Notes under the pieces: generated by a model
What the model saw: only the letters and a program-made list of their open reading frames with translations
What the model was told of the DNA's origin: nothing
The model's database searches: none
In this document: piece after piece, positions 18,389 through 27,973 of the stretch
Position numbering within the stretch: position 1 is the first letter of the stretch
Layout: each line of letters opens with the position of its first letter
Source: Rhodococcus pseudokoreensis
GTDB taxonomy: Bacteria > Actinomycetota > Actinomycetes > Mycobacteriales > Mycobacteriaceae
DNA length: 64,000 nt
Assembly (NCBI RefSeq): GCF_017068395.1
Contig: NZ_CP070619.1
Coordinates: 2,046,001-2,110,000, forward strand
Reading direction: 5' to 3'
Made by a program: the position numbers and the translations under genes

Positions 18389-19066
18389 TCATTCCGCCCG
18401 CTCCGCCTTCAGTCTGGCCAGCAAACGCTCACGAGCGGCGTCGAGGTGGTCCCGCAGGCGGGTGGCGGCAAGATCGGCGTCACCGGCATCGATTGCTTCG
18501 ATGACCGCCGCGTGCTCGGCCGCAACAGACGATGGGGAGACCACCTTGTGTGCCGAGTGCAGTCCCATCGTCATTTGCACTTCGCCGAGGATCAGGTCGT
18601 GCATCCGAACCAGCCGCTCGCTGCCGGTTTCCAAGACGAGGCTCGAGTGGAAGTCGATATCCGCTGCGACCTGGTCTTCGAAGACACCGGTTCGGGTCGC
18701 GATCTCCATTGCATCCTGGGTGCGGCGCACACTTGCCGGGGTGGGGTGCTGTTCGGCCAATATCGCCACTGCGGCAGTTTCGACGAGTTCGCGCGTAAAG
18801 AACAGATCCCGAACGTCGGCTTCCCCGAGTGTCGGGACCACGGCGGTCTTGTGGGCTGAGCGCCTGACGAGCCCTACCACGATGAGGCGTTCCAGACACG
18901 CCTTGGCGGTCGGACGTGCGACGTCGTATTCGGTCGCGATCCTCTTTTCGGTGAGGCGCTCACCCTGAGCGATTTCGCCGGTGATGATCCGAGTCCGCAT
19001 GGATGAATACAACGCGTCGACCAACGACGACGTCTCGAGGGAGTAGGTGGTCGGAGGCACACACAC
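18389..19066 (-). CDS. GntR-family regulator, FCD subfamily (second copy)
   Basis: A 225-residue protein with a winged helix at residues about 15-75 (YDVARPTAKACLERLIVVGLV) and an FCD domain (ADIDFHSSLVLETGSERLVRMHD, AAEHAAVIEAIDAGD). It resembles the GntR protein at 6546, including the RPTAKA turn, so the two may recognise related sites. It is divergent from the hydroxypyruvate isomerase-like gene; a 7-base inverted repeat in the gap is a candidate operator. It probably controls that gene, the second cassette, or both. Confidence 0.88.
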   Translation of the reverse strand: MCVPPTTYSLETSSLVDALYSSMRTRIITGEIAQGERLTEKRIATEYDVARPTAKACLERLIVVGLVRRSAHKTAVVPTLGEADVRDLFFTRELVETAAVAILAEQHPTPASVRRTQDAMEIATRTGVFEDQVAADIDFHSSLVLETGSERLVRMHDLILGEVQMTMGLHSAHKVVSPSSVAAEHAAVIEAIDAGDADLAATRLRDHLDAARERLLARLKAERAE

Positions 19067-19112
19067 ATGGTGTCATATCCGGCCTGTCAAGTCGCATCTA
19101 CTTGCCGACCAG

Positions 19113-19135
19113 TCTCGTATACCTGAGTTACGAGA
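19113..19135. promoter_or_regulatory. Candidate GntR operator
   Basis: Perfect 7-base inverted repeat TCTCGTA-N9-TACGAGA in the 97-base gap between the divergent gntR and hyi-like genes, 28 bases before the ATG at 19164. The assignment to GntR rests only on position. Confidence 0.4.
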
Positions 19136-19163
19136 ATATTTGACTAACAAAGTGGAGGTCATC

Positions 19164-19985
19164 ATGCAATACCGTAGGCACCAATTGAGTGCGAACGTGT
19201 CGATCCTGTTCACCGAGTACGACTACCTCGATCGCTTCGCCGCCGCACGTGCGGCCGGATTCGATGCCGTGGAAACCTGGTGGCCGTTTGCGACGCCGAC
19301 TCCTCCGCGCCGAAGCCTCAACGAGTTTCTCGCCGCGGTCGACTCGGCCGGGGTTCGCCTGACCGGGTTGAACTTCTGGGCCGGCGATATGGCGGCCGGT
19401 CAGCGGGGCATGGCTGTGCACGCCGATCGCCACGACGAACTCCGGGCGAACATCGCGCTCGTCGCGGACATCGCCGCCACAACGGGATGCCGCCACTTCA
19501 ACCTGCTCTACGGCCAGCTCGCCTCGGAGCAGTCTCCGGGCGCGGCCGCCGAGGTTGCCGCTGAGGCGTTTCGTGAGGCTGTCGCCGCACTCAGGCCCCT
19601 CGGGGGGACCATTCTGCTCGAGCCGCTCGCGCACGACCTGAACGGCGCATATCCGATTCGTACGATCGGTGACGCGCTCTCCTTCCTCGACGATTACGTC
19701 GATGCTGCCGGCACTGCGCTGCTGTTCGATACCTTCCATCTCGGGCACAACGGTGAGGACATCGTGGCCGCCGCCGATACCCACGCCGCCCGCATCGGTC
19801 ATGTCCAGATCGCAGACGATCCCGGGCGCGGCGCACCCGGTACCGGCGAACTTCCGATCGATGCATGCCTGGACGCCCTGGCGCGGGCCGGCTACACCGG
19901 ACGAGTCGGAGTCGAATACAAGCCGAGCACACCCACCACCTCTGCGTCACTGACCTGGCTTCGCCGGACCAACACCCCGGCCTGA
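19164..19985 (+). CDS. hyi: Hydroxypyruvate isomerase-like TIM-barrel protein
   Basis: A 273-residue AP-endonuclease-2/sugar-isomerase-fold protein. The start LSANVSILFTEYDYLDRFAAA closely matches the pattern of hydroxypyruvate isomerases, which interconvert hydroxypyruvate and tartronate semialdehyde. Metal-binding acidic residues are expected in ILLEPLAHD, LLFDTFHLGHNGED, HVQIADDPGRG and VGVEYKP, all present. The ATG at 19164 has GTGGAGG 5 bases upstream. The product would feed the GarR-type reductase at 7338. Other isomerases of this fold cannot be excluded. Confidence 0.78.
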   Translation: MQYRRHQLSANVSILFTEYDYLDRFAAARAAGFDAVETWWPFATPTPPRRSLNEFLAAVDSAGVRLTGLNFWAGDMAAGQRGMAVHADRHDELRANIALVADIAATTGCRHFNLLYGQLASEQSPGAAAEVAAEAFREAVAALRPLGGTILLEPLAHDLNGAYPIRTIGDALSFLDDYVDAAGTALLFDTFHLGHNGEDIVAAADTHAARIGHVQIADDPGRGAPGTGELPIDACLDALARAGYTGRVGVEYKPSTPTTSASLTWLRRTNTPA

Positions 19986-20574
19986 TCCAATCGGCTGACC
20001 TCAACGCTCGAGGGCTCGGAGGATGGCCCCGTGGCCCGATCGCCGATCGGCGAAACGTCCGGGGCACATTCGAGAACGGCCGTACGACGCAGCCAAGCCC
20101 TGGTGCTCGCACGTGAGTTTCCTGGGTTGAACTGGGCAGCAATAGTTCTCGCTGGACTGGGCCGATTTTACGAGCATCAACAATGCCGGTCGCCGCAAGG
20201 ATCGGACCAAACATCCATTACACCGCACGAGAAGCCCGCAGAAAGACACCAGATCGCATTGCGGTGCAGCAGTATTCATCTCTTGCGAAGAGTGCCGTCG
20301 CGCCAGACCCCGTGCCCGCCCGCGTCACTTCATGCTCTTTCGGCGCCCTGATCGGCGGGCAAGAATCCATCCGCTCGGCGAGTGAACGCGACGCCGGATC
20401 TCGACGCCGTGAACGCGTTCATCGGAGCGCAATTTGATTGCGTCAAAAGTTGTCAGATTTGTTGACTTGTATAGCAATCCGGAATATCGTCCTAATCACA
20501 ATTTCTACGTTCCCTCTTGACATGAAGGGGAGCTGGCCGTCTCTGGCACCGGCCCCATCTCAGTGAGGAAGACC
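19986..20574. other. Gene-free stretch before cassette 2
   Basis: About 590 bases with no convincing gene on either strand: short frames only, none with family resemblance or a good ribosome site. Its right end holds the likely promoter of the second transporter operon. Confidence 0.5.
20462..20490 (+). promoter_or_regulatory. Candidate sigma-A-type promoter for cassette 2
   Basis: TTGACT (20462-20467), a 17-base spacer, then TATCGT (20485-20490), about 85 bases before the start of the substrate-binding protein. Spacing is ideal; the -10 box is imperfect. Confidence 0.4.
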
Positions 20575-22098
20575 ATGCCCTTCAAAAAGACCATCGGCTT
20601 CGTTGCGATCTGCGCGGCAGCTGTTGCGACACTCGCCGGATGTCGCACGATCGCCGATTCCGATCCGAACGTGCTGACACTCGGAGTGACCGCCGAGGCC
20701 GGCTCGTTCGATCCAGTCGGCCTCAAAAGCAGCCCCGGGACCGCGGTCCAGTTCTGGGCGCCGGTGTACGACACTCTGCTTCGACGAGAGCCCGGCGGCG
20801 AGGTGCAGCCCAACATGGCGGACTGGAGCTACGACGCAGACCGGACGGCCCTGACCCTTAATCTCCGCGACGGCCTGCGGTTTGCGGACGGGTCACCGAT
20901 CACGGCAGACCAGGTCGTCGCAAGCATGGACCGGTTCCGCAACGGTGGCGGTCCGGACGCCGGAAACCTCGCCGGAATTACTGCGATCACGGCAACAACG
21001 GATAAGACCGTGATACTCGATCTGAGCGAGCCCGATCCCAGCCTGCTCTACAAGCTCACCTCGACGTCCGGGGCGATCGCGAACCCCGCCGAGTTCGACA
21101 AGTCCAACGTTGCTCTCGACCCCGCGGAATCCGGAGCATATGTCCTGGACAATGGCCGGACCACTCCCGGAGTCGAGTACACCTACGTCCGCAACCCGTA
21201 CTACTGGAATCCCGGAGCATGGCCGTTCGAGGAAATCTCGCTCAAGATTCTGCTGGACCCGACAGCTCGAATCAACGCTCTGCGATCGGGACAGGTCGAT
21301 GCCACCTTGATCGACGCGCAGTCGGTCGCGGAAATGAAAACACTCGGCTTCCAGGTCACCACGCAATCCTCGGCGTGGGAGGGCATGATCCTGTTCGACC
21401 GCAACGGTGAACTCACACCCGCCCTGGCCGACCGTCGGGTCCGCCAGGCGATGAATCTCGCATTCGATCGCGAAGCGATCGCCCGGTACCTCATGCTGGG
21501 CACAGTGGAGCCGAACAGCCAGATGTTCCGAGACGGCTCGTCTGCGTACTACGACGGACACAGCTACCCCTATGACCTCGAGCGTGCACGTCAGCTGATG
21601 GCGGAAGCCGGCTACGAAGACGGATTCGACCTGGTGATGCCGAGCGTGTCGGTCGTTTCGTATCTCGAGCCGATCATCATCGACTCCCTCAGTGAGATCG
21701 GAATCCGTGCCCGGTTCGAGGCAGTCCCGGCGGACCAGGTGAACTCGCTCCTGTTTTCCCGCAAGTACTCGGCAACCGAGACCCGTTACTCCCAGGACGC
21801 GGCGTGGTTGGACTTCAGTCGACACATACTCCCGGACGCCCCGTTCAATCCGTTCCATATCGAGACGCCGGAACTGGACGCGTTGCTGAAAACTGCACAG
21901 TATGCCACCCCTGAAGAGCGGACTGCGGCGGAGAAGGCGGTCGGACAGTATCTGTTCGACAATGCTTGGTACGTACCGCTTTTCAATTCGTCGCAACTGA
22001 TCGGTCATATCGACGGGATTCAGGTGACGCCGCAGTTGGGCGTCAACATCTTGCCTCTGCAGAACTACGCGCCCGCCGCGCCCGCGCCGGCTGACTGA
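20575..22098 (+). CDS. Dipeptide-type ABC transporter substrate-binding lipoprotein (cassette 2)
   Basis: A 507-residue family 5 solute-binding protein with a short signal peptide and lipobox ATLAGC. Typical features include VQFWAPVYDTLLRREP, LRDGLRFADGSPITADQV and NPYYWNPGAWPFEEI. The ATG at 20575 has GAGGAAG just upstream. It is clearly a different protein from the binding protein at 8316, so the two importers probably take different ligands. It leads an operon of permease, permease-ATPase fusion and ATPase. Confidence 0.9.
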   Translation: MPFKKTIGFVAICAAAVATLAGCRTIADSDPNVLTLGVTAEAGSFDPVGLKSSPGTAVQFWAPVYDTLLRREPGGEVQPNMADWSYDADRTALTLNLRDGLRFADGSPITADQVVASMDRFRNGGGPDAGNLAGITAITATTDKTVILDLSEPDPSLLYKLTSTSGAIANPAEFDKSNVALDPAESGAYVLDNGRTTPGVEYTYVRNPYYWNPGAWPFEEISLKILLDPTARINALRSGQVDATLIDAQSVAEMKTLGFQVTTQSSAWEGMILFDRNGELTPALADRRVRQAMNLAFDREAIARYLMLGTVEPNSQMFRDGSSAYYDGHSYPYDLERARQLMAEAGYEDGFDLVMPSVSVVSYLEPIIIDSLSEIGIRARFEAVPADQVNSLLFSRKYSATETRYSQDAAWLDFSRHILPDAPFNPFHIETPELDALLKTAQYATPEERTAAEKAVGQYLFDNAWYVPLFNSSQLIGHIDGIQVTPQLGVNILPLQNYAPAAPAPAD

Positions 22099-22124
22099 CC
22101 GAATCGGTTCGAGGAGAATTGACC

Positions 22125-23072
22125 ATGCTCATGTTCATCGCGCGACGGCTCGCAACCGGTGCCGCGCTCATTCTGATCGTCACGGCGATCACCTTCGCGA
22201 TGGTCTTCGCGAACGGAACCAACATCGCCGTGAACATTCTCGGCGAAACCGCGACCCCGGAAGACATCGCCGCCACGACCACCCAGCTCGGTCTCGACCG
22301 GCCGGTCTTCGTTCAGTACTTCGACTGGTTGGGAAGTGCCCTCACCGGCGACCTCGGAACAAGCTACTTCACCGAAGAATCGGTATGGAGTGCGCTTGCC
22401 GTACGAGTACCGGTGACGGTGTCCCTGGTGCTCTTCGCGATGGTGCTGATCTTGGCGGCGAGCATCGTCGCCGGCGTCGTCGCAGCCCGCCGAGGTGGTG
22501 CGATAGACAGTGCCGTGCAGTCCCTATCCGTCATCGGGTTCGCTCTTCCGAGCTACTGGATCGCGTTGGTCCTGGTCCTCGTCGTGGCGATCCCGCTGCC
22601 GGCGGTGTTCCCACCGACCGGGTTCGTGTCGATCGGCGACTCGGTTGTCGGATGGCTGGGAACGGCGACCCTGCCAGCGCTCGCACTCGCAATCGGCGGC
22701 ATCGGTGCCGTCGCTCAGCAGATCCGCGGATCCATGGTGGACGTGCTGAGACTGGACTACATCCGTACGCTCCGCAGTAGAGGCATCTCCGATCGTTCCA
22801 TCTTCTACCGGCACGCCCTCCGGAACGCAGCGGGTCCGGCCCTGACCGTCCTGTCCCTCCAGTTCATCGGCATGCTCGGTGGTGTCATCATCATCGAGCG
22901 CGTCTTCGCCCTGCCCGGAATCGGGATTCTGGCCTCCACGTCCGCCCTCCGCGGCGACGTTCCCGTGGTGATGGGAACGGTCGCGTTCACCGTTGTCGTG
23001 GTGGTCGTCGTCAACCTCCTTGTCGACATCCTCCAGGGTGTCTTGAACCCGAAGGTGCGCATCGATGTCTGA
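22125..23072 (+). CDS. Dipeptide-type ABC transporter permease DppB-like (cassette 2)
   Basis: A 315-residue membrane permease with about six transmembrane segments and the coupling loop RTLRSRGISDRSIFYRHALR. ATG 22125 is used because GAGGAG lies 8 bases upstream; a TTG at 22119 is less likely. It overlaps the next gene by 8 bases. Confidence 0.9.
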   Translation: MLMFIARRLATGAALILIVTAITFAMVFANGTNIAVNILGETATPEDIAATTTQLGLDRPVFVQYFDWLGSALTGDLGTSYFTEESVWSALAVRVPVTVSLVLFAMVLILAASIVAGVVAARRGGAIDSAVQSLSVIGFALPSYWIALVLVLVVAIPLPAVFPPTGFVSIGDSVVGWLGTATLPALALAIGGIGAVAQQIRGSMVDVLRLDYIRTLRSRGISDRSIFYRHALRNAAGPALTVLSLQFIGMLGGVIIIERVFALPGIGILASTSALRGDVPVVMGTVAFTVVVVVVVNLLVDILQGVLNPKVRIDV

Positions 23073-24822
23073 CACCACCGCTCTCGTATCCACCGGTCCC
23101 GTAGAACCACCACGCCCGAAAGTCGGGACCCTGCGCACTCTGGCGCGCCGACCGGTCGCTGTGGCATCGGCAACGGTCTTGCTTCTGATCGTGCTGGTCG
23201 CGATCCTCGCGCCCGTTCTGGCACCATTCGATCCCGACAAGACACATCTGCGGCTGACGAACTCCCTGCCCAACGGCACGTACTGGCTCGGCGGCGACCG
23301 CAGTGGCCGTGACATCCTCAGCCGGCTGATCTACTCCACCCAGGCCACGGTCCAAGCCGCGTTGATCGCGACCATCGTCGCAGTCCTGCTCGGCGTGATC
23401 ACCGGGCTAGTGGCCGGATACTACGGCCGGACCGCGGACGTGATCGGATCCTGGATCGCCAACATACTCATCGCAGTGCCCGGCATCATCGTGCTCATCA
23501 CGCTCTATGCAGCCGTTGGTTCCAACCAGCGTGTGGCGATGGTCGCCCTGGGAATTCTGCTGGCCCCGAACTTCTTCCGCCTTGTCCGGGCGATGACGAT
23601 GTCAGTCCGCAACGAGTACTATGTCGACGCCGCACGGGTGTCCGGTCTGGGCGACACCCGAATCATCGCGCGGCACGTGTTGTACGCGGTCCGCGGCCCG
23701 ATCATCGTGCAGGCAGCGTTCGCGGCCGGGGTGGCGATCGCGCTGCAAGCGGGACTCGAGTTCCTCGGATTGGGTGACGCCGGGACACCCAGCTGGGGTG
23801 GCATGCTCCTCGAAGCGTTCACGAACATTTACATCGCACCGGTACAGCTGGTGTGGCCGGGTATTGCGCTGGCTCTGGTGGTCTCGGCGTTGATCGTGCT
23901 CGGCAACTGCCTGCGCGATACCCTCGAAGGAAGCAAGCCGCGCATGCGGCGGAAAGAATGCGCGTCCCGACTGGACGTCGAGATCGTCACCGCACAGGGT
24001 GACGAACCTGTCCTCACTCTCGATGGCCTCGCGGTTGAATATCGCACCGATCATGGCTGGAAGCGGGTCGTGCACGACGTGTCGTTGACGGTCGCCCGTG
24101 GCGAGGTACTCGGTCTCATCGGCGAGTCGGGTTCGGGTAAATCGCAGTCCGCATTCGCCGTCCTCGACCTGCTACCGGCAGAGGCGCGGATCGCGGCCGG
24201 ATCATTACGGTTGGCGCTGCGTCGACCCTGTGGTTCTCAGACGCGCGCCGCGGCATTGGGCCACTCGGTCGCCTATATCGCTCAGGAGCCGCGCAGCAAT
24301 CTCGACCCCTCGTTCACTATTGGACAACAACTCGTCGAGGGCATTCGGGCGACGACCTCGCGGACGAAGGGCGGGGCGAAGGCCTATGCGCTCGAGCTGC
24401 TCGAGAAGGTCGGCATCGCAGATCCCGCCCGAACCTTCGACTCCTATCCCCATCAGATTTCCGGGGGCATGGCGCAGCGTGTATTGATTGCCGGCGCGAT
24501 CGCACCCGAGCCGGAGCTGCTCATCGCGGACGAGCCGACGACTGCGCTCGACGTCACGGTCCAGGCGGAGATCCTCGAACTGCTCCGCGATCTACAGGAA
24601 GAACACGGTATGGCAGTCCTGCTCGTTACCCACAACTTCGGAGTCGTGGCTGATCTGTGTGACCGGGTGGCTGTGATGAAGAGCGGGGTCATCGTCGAAA
24701 CCGGTGAGACGCAACAGGTCTTCGACCATCCGAAGGACTCAACCACCCGCGCGTTGCTCGACGCCATCCTCGACGTCGATGTGGTCCGCGAATCCGACGC
24801 GCCGACGGGAGTATCCGCATGA
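23065..24822 (+). CDS. Fused DppC-type permease and DppD-type ATPase (cassette 2)
   Basis: A 585-residue single chain. Residues about 1-290 are a DppC-like permease ([20 protein letters not shown], coupling loop [19 protein letters not shown]). Residues about 310-585 are a full ABC ATPase: Walker A GESGSGKS, signature ISGGMAQR, Walker [13 protein letters not shown]. The ATPase lacks the Cys-rich oligopeptide tail. The join is at about residues 290-310, with basic residues (KPRMRRKE) that would sit in the cytoplasm. It overlaps the genes on both sides (8 and 4 bases), so translation is coupled. Confidence 0.9.
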   Translation: MSDTTALVSTGPVEPPRPKVGTLRTLARRPVAVASATVLLLIVLVAILAPVLAPFDPDKTHLRLTNSLPNGTYWLGGDRSGRDILSRLIYSTQATVQAALIATIVAVLLGVITGLVAGYYGRTADVIGSWIANILIAVPGIIVLITLYAAVGSNQRVAMVALGILLAPNFFRLVRAMTMSVRNEYYVDAARVSGLGDTRIIARHVLYAVRGPIIVQAAFAAGVAIALQAGLEFLGLGDAGTPSWGGMLLEAFTNIYIAPVQLVWPGIALALVVSALIVLGNCLRDTLEGSKPRMRRKECASRLDVEIVTAQGDEPVLTLDGLAVEYRTDHGWKRVVHDVSLTVARGEVLGLIGESGSGKSQSAFAVLDLLPAEARIAAGSLRLALRRPCGSQTRAAALGHSVAYIAQEPRSNLDPSFTIGQQLVEGIRATTSRTKGGAKAYALELLEKVGIADPARTFDSYPHQISGGMAQRVLIAGAIAPEPELLIADEPTTALDVTVQAEILELLRDLQEEHGMAVLLVTHNFGVVADLCDRVAVMKSGVIVETGETQQVFDHPKDSTTRALLDAILDVDVVRESDAPTGVSA

Positions 24823-25661
24823 GCCTTCTCGAGATCCAAGGATTGAAGATCGGGTACGGGCGCGGGCGGCGGGCCAAGGAGGTCGTCCACGGCGTCGACC
24901 TGGCAGTGGACACCGGTGAGACACTCGGGCTGGTGGGTGAGTCCGGCTCGGGCAAAACGACCATCGGTCGGGCGGTGCTGGGCCTGATCCCGCCTTTGGC
25001 CGGCTCGGTCACGGTCGCCGGACGACCGGTCACAGGCTCGATGAGCAAGGTGGAGCGCCGCGCACACGCCCAGGCGGTGCAAGTGGTGTTCCAGGATCCG
25101 TACACATCGTTGAGCCCGTCATTGACGATCGCCGATACCTTGAGCGAGCCGCTCAAGGCCCAGGGCGTCGGGCGGGCTGAAGCGACCGCGCGAGTGAACG
25201 ACCTACTCGACCGAGTCCGCTTGCCGAAAGATGCCGGTAGTCGCCTTCCGCGGGAGTTCAGCGGTGGGCAGCGGCAGCGCGTCGCGATTGCCCGGGCGCT
25301 CGCGCTGCGCCCGAAACTGATCGTCTGTGACGAACCGGTGTCTGCGCTCGACCTGACCACCCAGGCGGTGATCTTGGATCTGTTGATCGAGATCCAGCGC
25401 GAGACCGGCGTCGGGTACCTGTTCATCACGCACGACCTGTCGGTGGTTCGCCATATCAGCCACCGGGTGGCGGTGATGTACCGCGGCGACATCGTCGAAC
25501 AAGGTGAGACACGCTCGGTCACAGGAAATCCCATGCACGATTACACCAAGCGACTGCTTCTCGCCTCGCCTGTGGCGGATCCGCGCGAGCAGCGTCAACG
25601 CCGGGCGGCGTGGCTCGAAAGCCGAGCCACGTTCTGCGGCGGCGTGGCCGCAGGGACATAA
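24819..25661 (+). CDS. Dipeptide-type ABC transporter ATPase DppF-like (cassette 2)
   Basis: A 280-residue ABC ATPase with Walker [10 protein letters not shown]-loop [14 protein letters not shown], signature FSGGQRQR, Walker [13 protein letters not shown] and switch His in FITHDLSVV. The ATG overlaps the previous stop (ATGA). It pairs with the ATPase half of the fusion upstream to power import. It ends shortly after the ATPase core, without the Cys-rich tail of full-length DppF. Confidence 0.9.
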   Translation: MSLLEIQGLKIGYGRGRRAKEVVHGVDLAVDTGETLGLVGESGSGKTTIGRAVLGLIPPLAGSVTVAGRPVTGSMSKVERRAHAQAVQVVFQDPYTSLSPSLTIADTLSEPLKAQGVGRAEATARVNDLLDRVRLPKDAGSRLPREFSGGQRQRVAIARALALRPKLIVCDEPVSALDLTTQAVILDLLIEIQRETGVGYLFITHDLSVVRHISHRVAVMYRGDIVEQGETRSVTGNPMHDYTKRLLLASPVADPREQRQRRAAWLESRATFCGGVAAGT

Positions 25662-25773
25662 GGCCCCGGAAATCCGTGGACAGCAGGATCACGCGACGAT
25701 GTCGATCCTCGGCGCCCGAGACAGGTCTATCGATTGCCATTTTTCGTACAGAATTTGAATTGAGGAGGACTGC

Positions 25774-27885
25774 GTGACTATCGAGACTCGCGCAACGCAC
25801 GCCGGCTCCGGTACCGACGAACCCTGGTATCGCCGTGCACGGCGATGGACGCAGCTGACGTTCGTCGAGGACGATCCCCTGCACTTTGATCGTGAGTTCT
25901 GGGTCGAGGTCATGCGCAGCACCCGCTCGAACGGTGCCTGCATCAGCGCCGGCGGGTACATGGCCTTTTACCCGACGCAAGTGCCGTATCACTACAAGAG
26001 CAGACACCTCGGTGACATGGACCTGTTCGGGATGGTCAATGACGACGCCCGCCGGCTCGGGATGGATGTCATGGCCAGGGTGGACCCCCACGCCGTCCAC
26101 CACGACGCCGCCGAGGCGCACCCCGAATGGATAGCACGGGACGAGGAGGGCAATCCACTCGAACATTGGTCCTTTCCCGACGTGTGGCTGACCTGTCCCT
26201 TCAGCACCTACTACAGCGATTTCCTCATCGAGGTAACCCGGGAGATCACCCGGGAGTACGACGTCGACGCCGTCTTCGCCAACCGGTGGGAGGGAAGCGA
26301 CATCATCTCCTACAGCGAAGGCGCCCGCCGTCAATACTTCGACGCAACCGGAAAGTCGTTGCCCACGGGATCCGACCGCAGGACGCCGGAGTGGGCTGAG
26401 TTCGTGTCCTGGCGATCGGATTACCTCAGCCGAACGATCGTCGAATGGGATCGGGCTGTGCGCGAGATCAACCCGAAAGGAAACTTCATTCCCAACCGGG
26501 GTGGCAAGCTCACCCGCGATCTCAATCCCGAACTGGTCAAGGACATGTATCCGGCGTTCTACGTCGACAAACAAGGGCGGGCGCCGCGCGAGGCCATCTG
26601 GGCCGCGGGCCGTGTCGGCAAGCGGGCACGAGGCATGTATCCCGACCGGCCGGTCACGCTGATCAGTTCGGTCGGGCCCGAGAATCACACGCACCGCTGG
26701 AAGGATTCGGTCGCCTCCGCTGCCGAGTTGGAGGCATGGATTGTCGACGGCTTCGTCCACGACGCGAAACCATGGTTCACCAAGTTCAATGCGTCCGTCC
26801 CCGACAGACGCTGGGTGGAACCGATCACGCGGGCATTTGATCTGCACGCGCGAGCCGAGGACCTCTACGGCGACAAGACCCCGGCCGCCCGGGTCGCGAT
26901 CTTCGACTCGGTGCCGCCGGAGACTTCCGGCTCCCCCTTGTCGGTCTACATCGGCGAGGACGCGGCGGAGGACGGCCTCTACCATTCACTTGTCGAGGCC
27001 AGGATCCCGTTCGAGTACGTCGATGCCGATTCAGCCACCACGGAACGTCTCGGCAAATATTCCGTCGTGATGGTTCCCGAAAGTGCCGAACTGTCCGAAG
27101 AGCATGTCGCTCTCCTGCGTCGGTTCGTCGCCGCCGGGGGGAATCTTCTCGTCGACTCCGATGCCGTGAACCGCGTGGACGGGACCGACAACGGGCTCGC
27201 CGACCTGATTGGGATCGAAGTGGTTGCTCCGACGCGGCGCGCCGTTCAAAACAACTACGTGGCTGTGATGGACCCCGCGCACGAGATCGCCGCACCCTTC
27301 GCGCCGGCGTCGCGGATCCTCGGAGGAACTGCAATCGTCCCCGTCCGCGCCGCCGCGGACACCACCGTGCCCTTCCGGTTCGTCCCCGACTTTCCCGATC
27401 TGCCGATGGAGGAAGTTTATCCCCGCGACCGGGCGCGTGACCCGGCGATCGTGCTGCGTGAGCACGCGGGCGGCGGCCGCACCGCCTACGTCTCCTTCAA
27501 CGTCGCGTCATTGTTCTGGGAGACACTTCAATCCGACCACGGCACCCTCATCACCCACCTCGTTCGCTGGGTGCTTGCCGACGATCGACCTGTCACGGTC
27601 ACCGGGGACGGTCTGATCGACATCGGCGTTCGCGAATCTGCCAAAGGCGTGACCGTGTCGCTGGTCAACCTCGATAATCCCAATGCCCTGCGGGGACAAC
27701 TGCGCGCCCATCGCCCCATCGGGCCACAGACGGTCGTCTTCCGTGTGCCTGACTTCGTGACCACCGCAACGATCCGGACTTTGACGACCCCCACAGGAGT
27801 CGCCTCAGACATCATCGCCGGCCACGTCGAGTTCACCGTACCGAGCATCGAACTACTCGAAGTTGTTGACCTCACGTGGGAGTAA
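25774..27885 (+). CDS. GHL6-like putative glycoside hydrolase with trimerisation domain (cassette 2)
   Basis: A 703-residue protein related to the one at 14920. Shared landmarks include ISAGGYMAFYPTQ, GMDVMARVDPHAVH, AEAHPEWIARDEEGNP, YDVDAVFANRWEGSDI in the barrel half, and KYSVVMVPESAELSEEHV with FVAAGGNLLVDSDA in the trimerisation half. It starts at GTG 25774 with GAGGAGGA upstream, 112 bases after the ATPase gene. No signal peptide is seen. It probably acts on what the second importer brings in. Fold assignment is reasonable; activity and substrate are unknown. Confidence 0.68.
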   Translation: MTIETRATHAGSGTDEPWYRRARRWTQLTFVEDDPLHFDREFWVEVMRSTRSNGACISAGGYMAFYPTQVPYHYKSRHLGDMDLFGMVNDDARRLGMDVMARVDPHAVHHDAAEAHPEWIARDEEGNPLEHWSFPDVWLTCPFSTYYSDFLIEVTREITREYDVDAVFANRWEGSDIISYSEGARRQYFDATGKSLPTGSDRRTPEWAEFVSWRSDYLSRTIVEWDRAVREINPKGNFIPNRGGKLTRDLNPELVKDMYPAFYVDKQGRAPREAIWAAGRVGKRARGMYPDRPVTLISSVGPENHTHRWKDSVASAAELEAWIVDGFVHDAKPWFTKFNASVPDRRWVEPITRAFDLHARAEDLYGDKTPAARVAIFDSVPPETSGSPLSVYIGEDAAEDGLYHSLVEARIPFEYVDADSATTERLGKYSVVMVPESAELSEEHVALLRRFVAAGGNLLVDSDAVNRVDGTDNGLADLIGIEVVAPTRRAVQNNYVAVMDPAHEIAAPFAPASRILGGTAIVPVRAAADTTVPFRFVPDFPDLPMEEVYPRDRARDPAIVLREHAGGGRTAYVSFNVASLFWETLQSDHGTLITHLVRWVLADDRPVTVTGDGLIDIGVRESAKGVTVSLVNLDNPNALRGQLRAHRPIGPQTVVFRVPDFVTTATIRTLTTPTGVASDIIAGHVEFTVPSIELLEVVDLTWE

Positions 27886-27973
27886 ATCCCAGCACGTCGA
27901 GCAGCGACCGCGGTGCCGGCGCAACCCACGCGCCGTCGTCACCGCGAACTACCTCTCTCACAAGGAGTACCGA

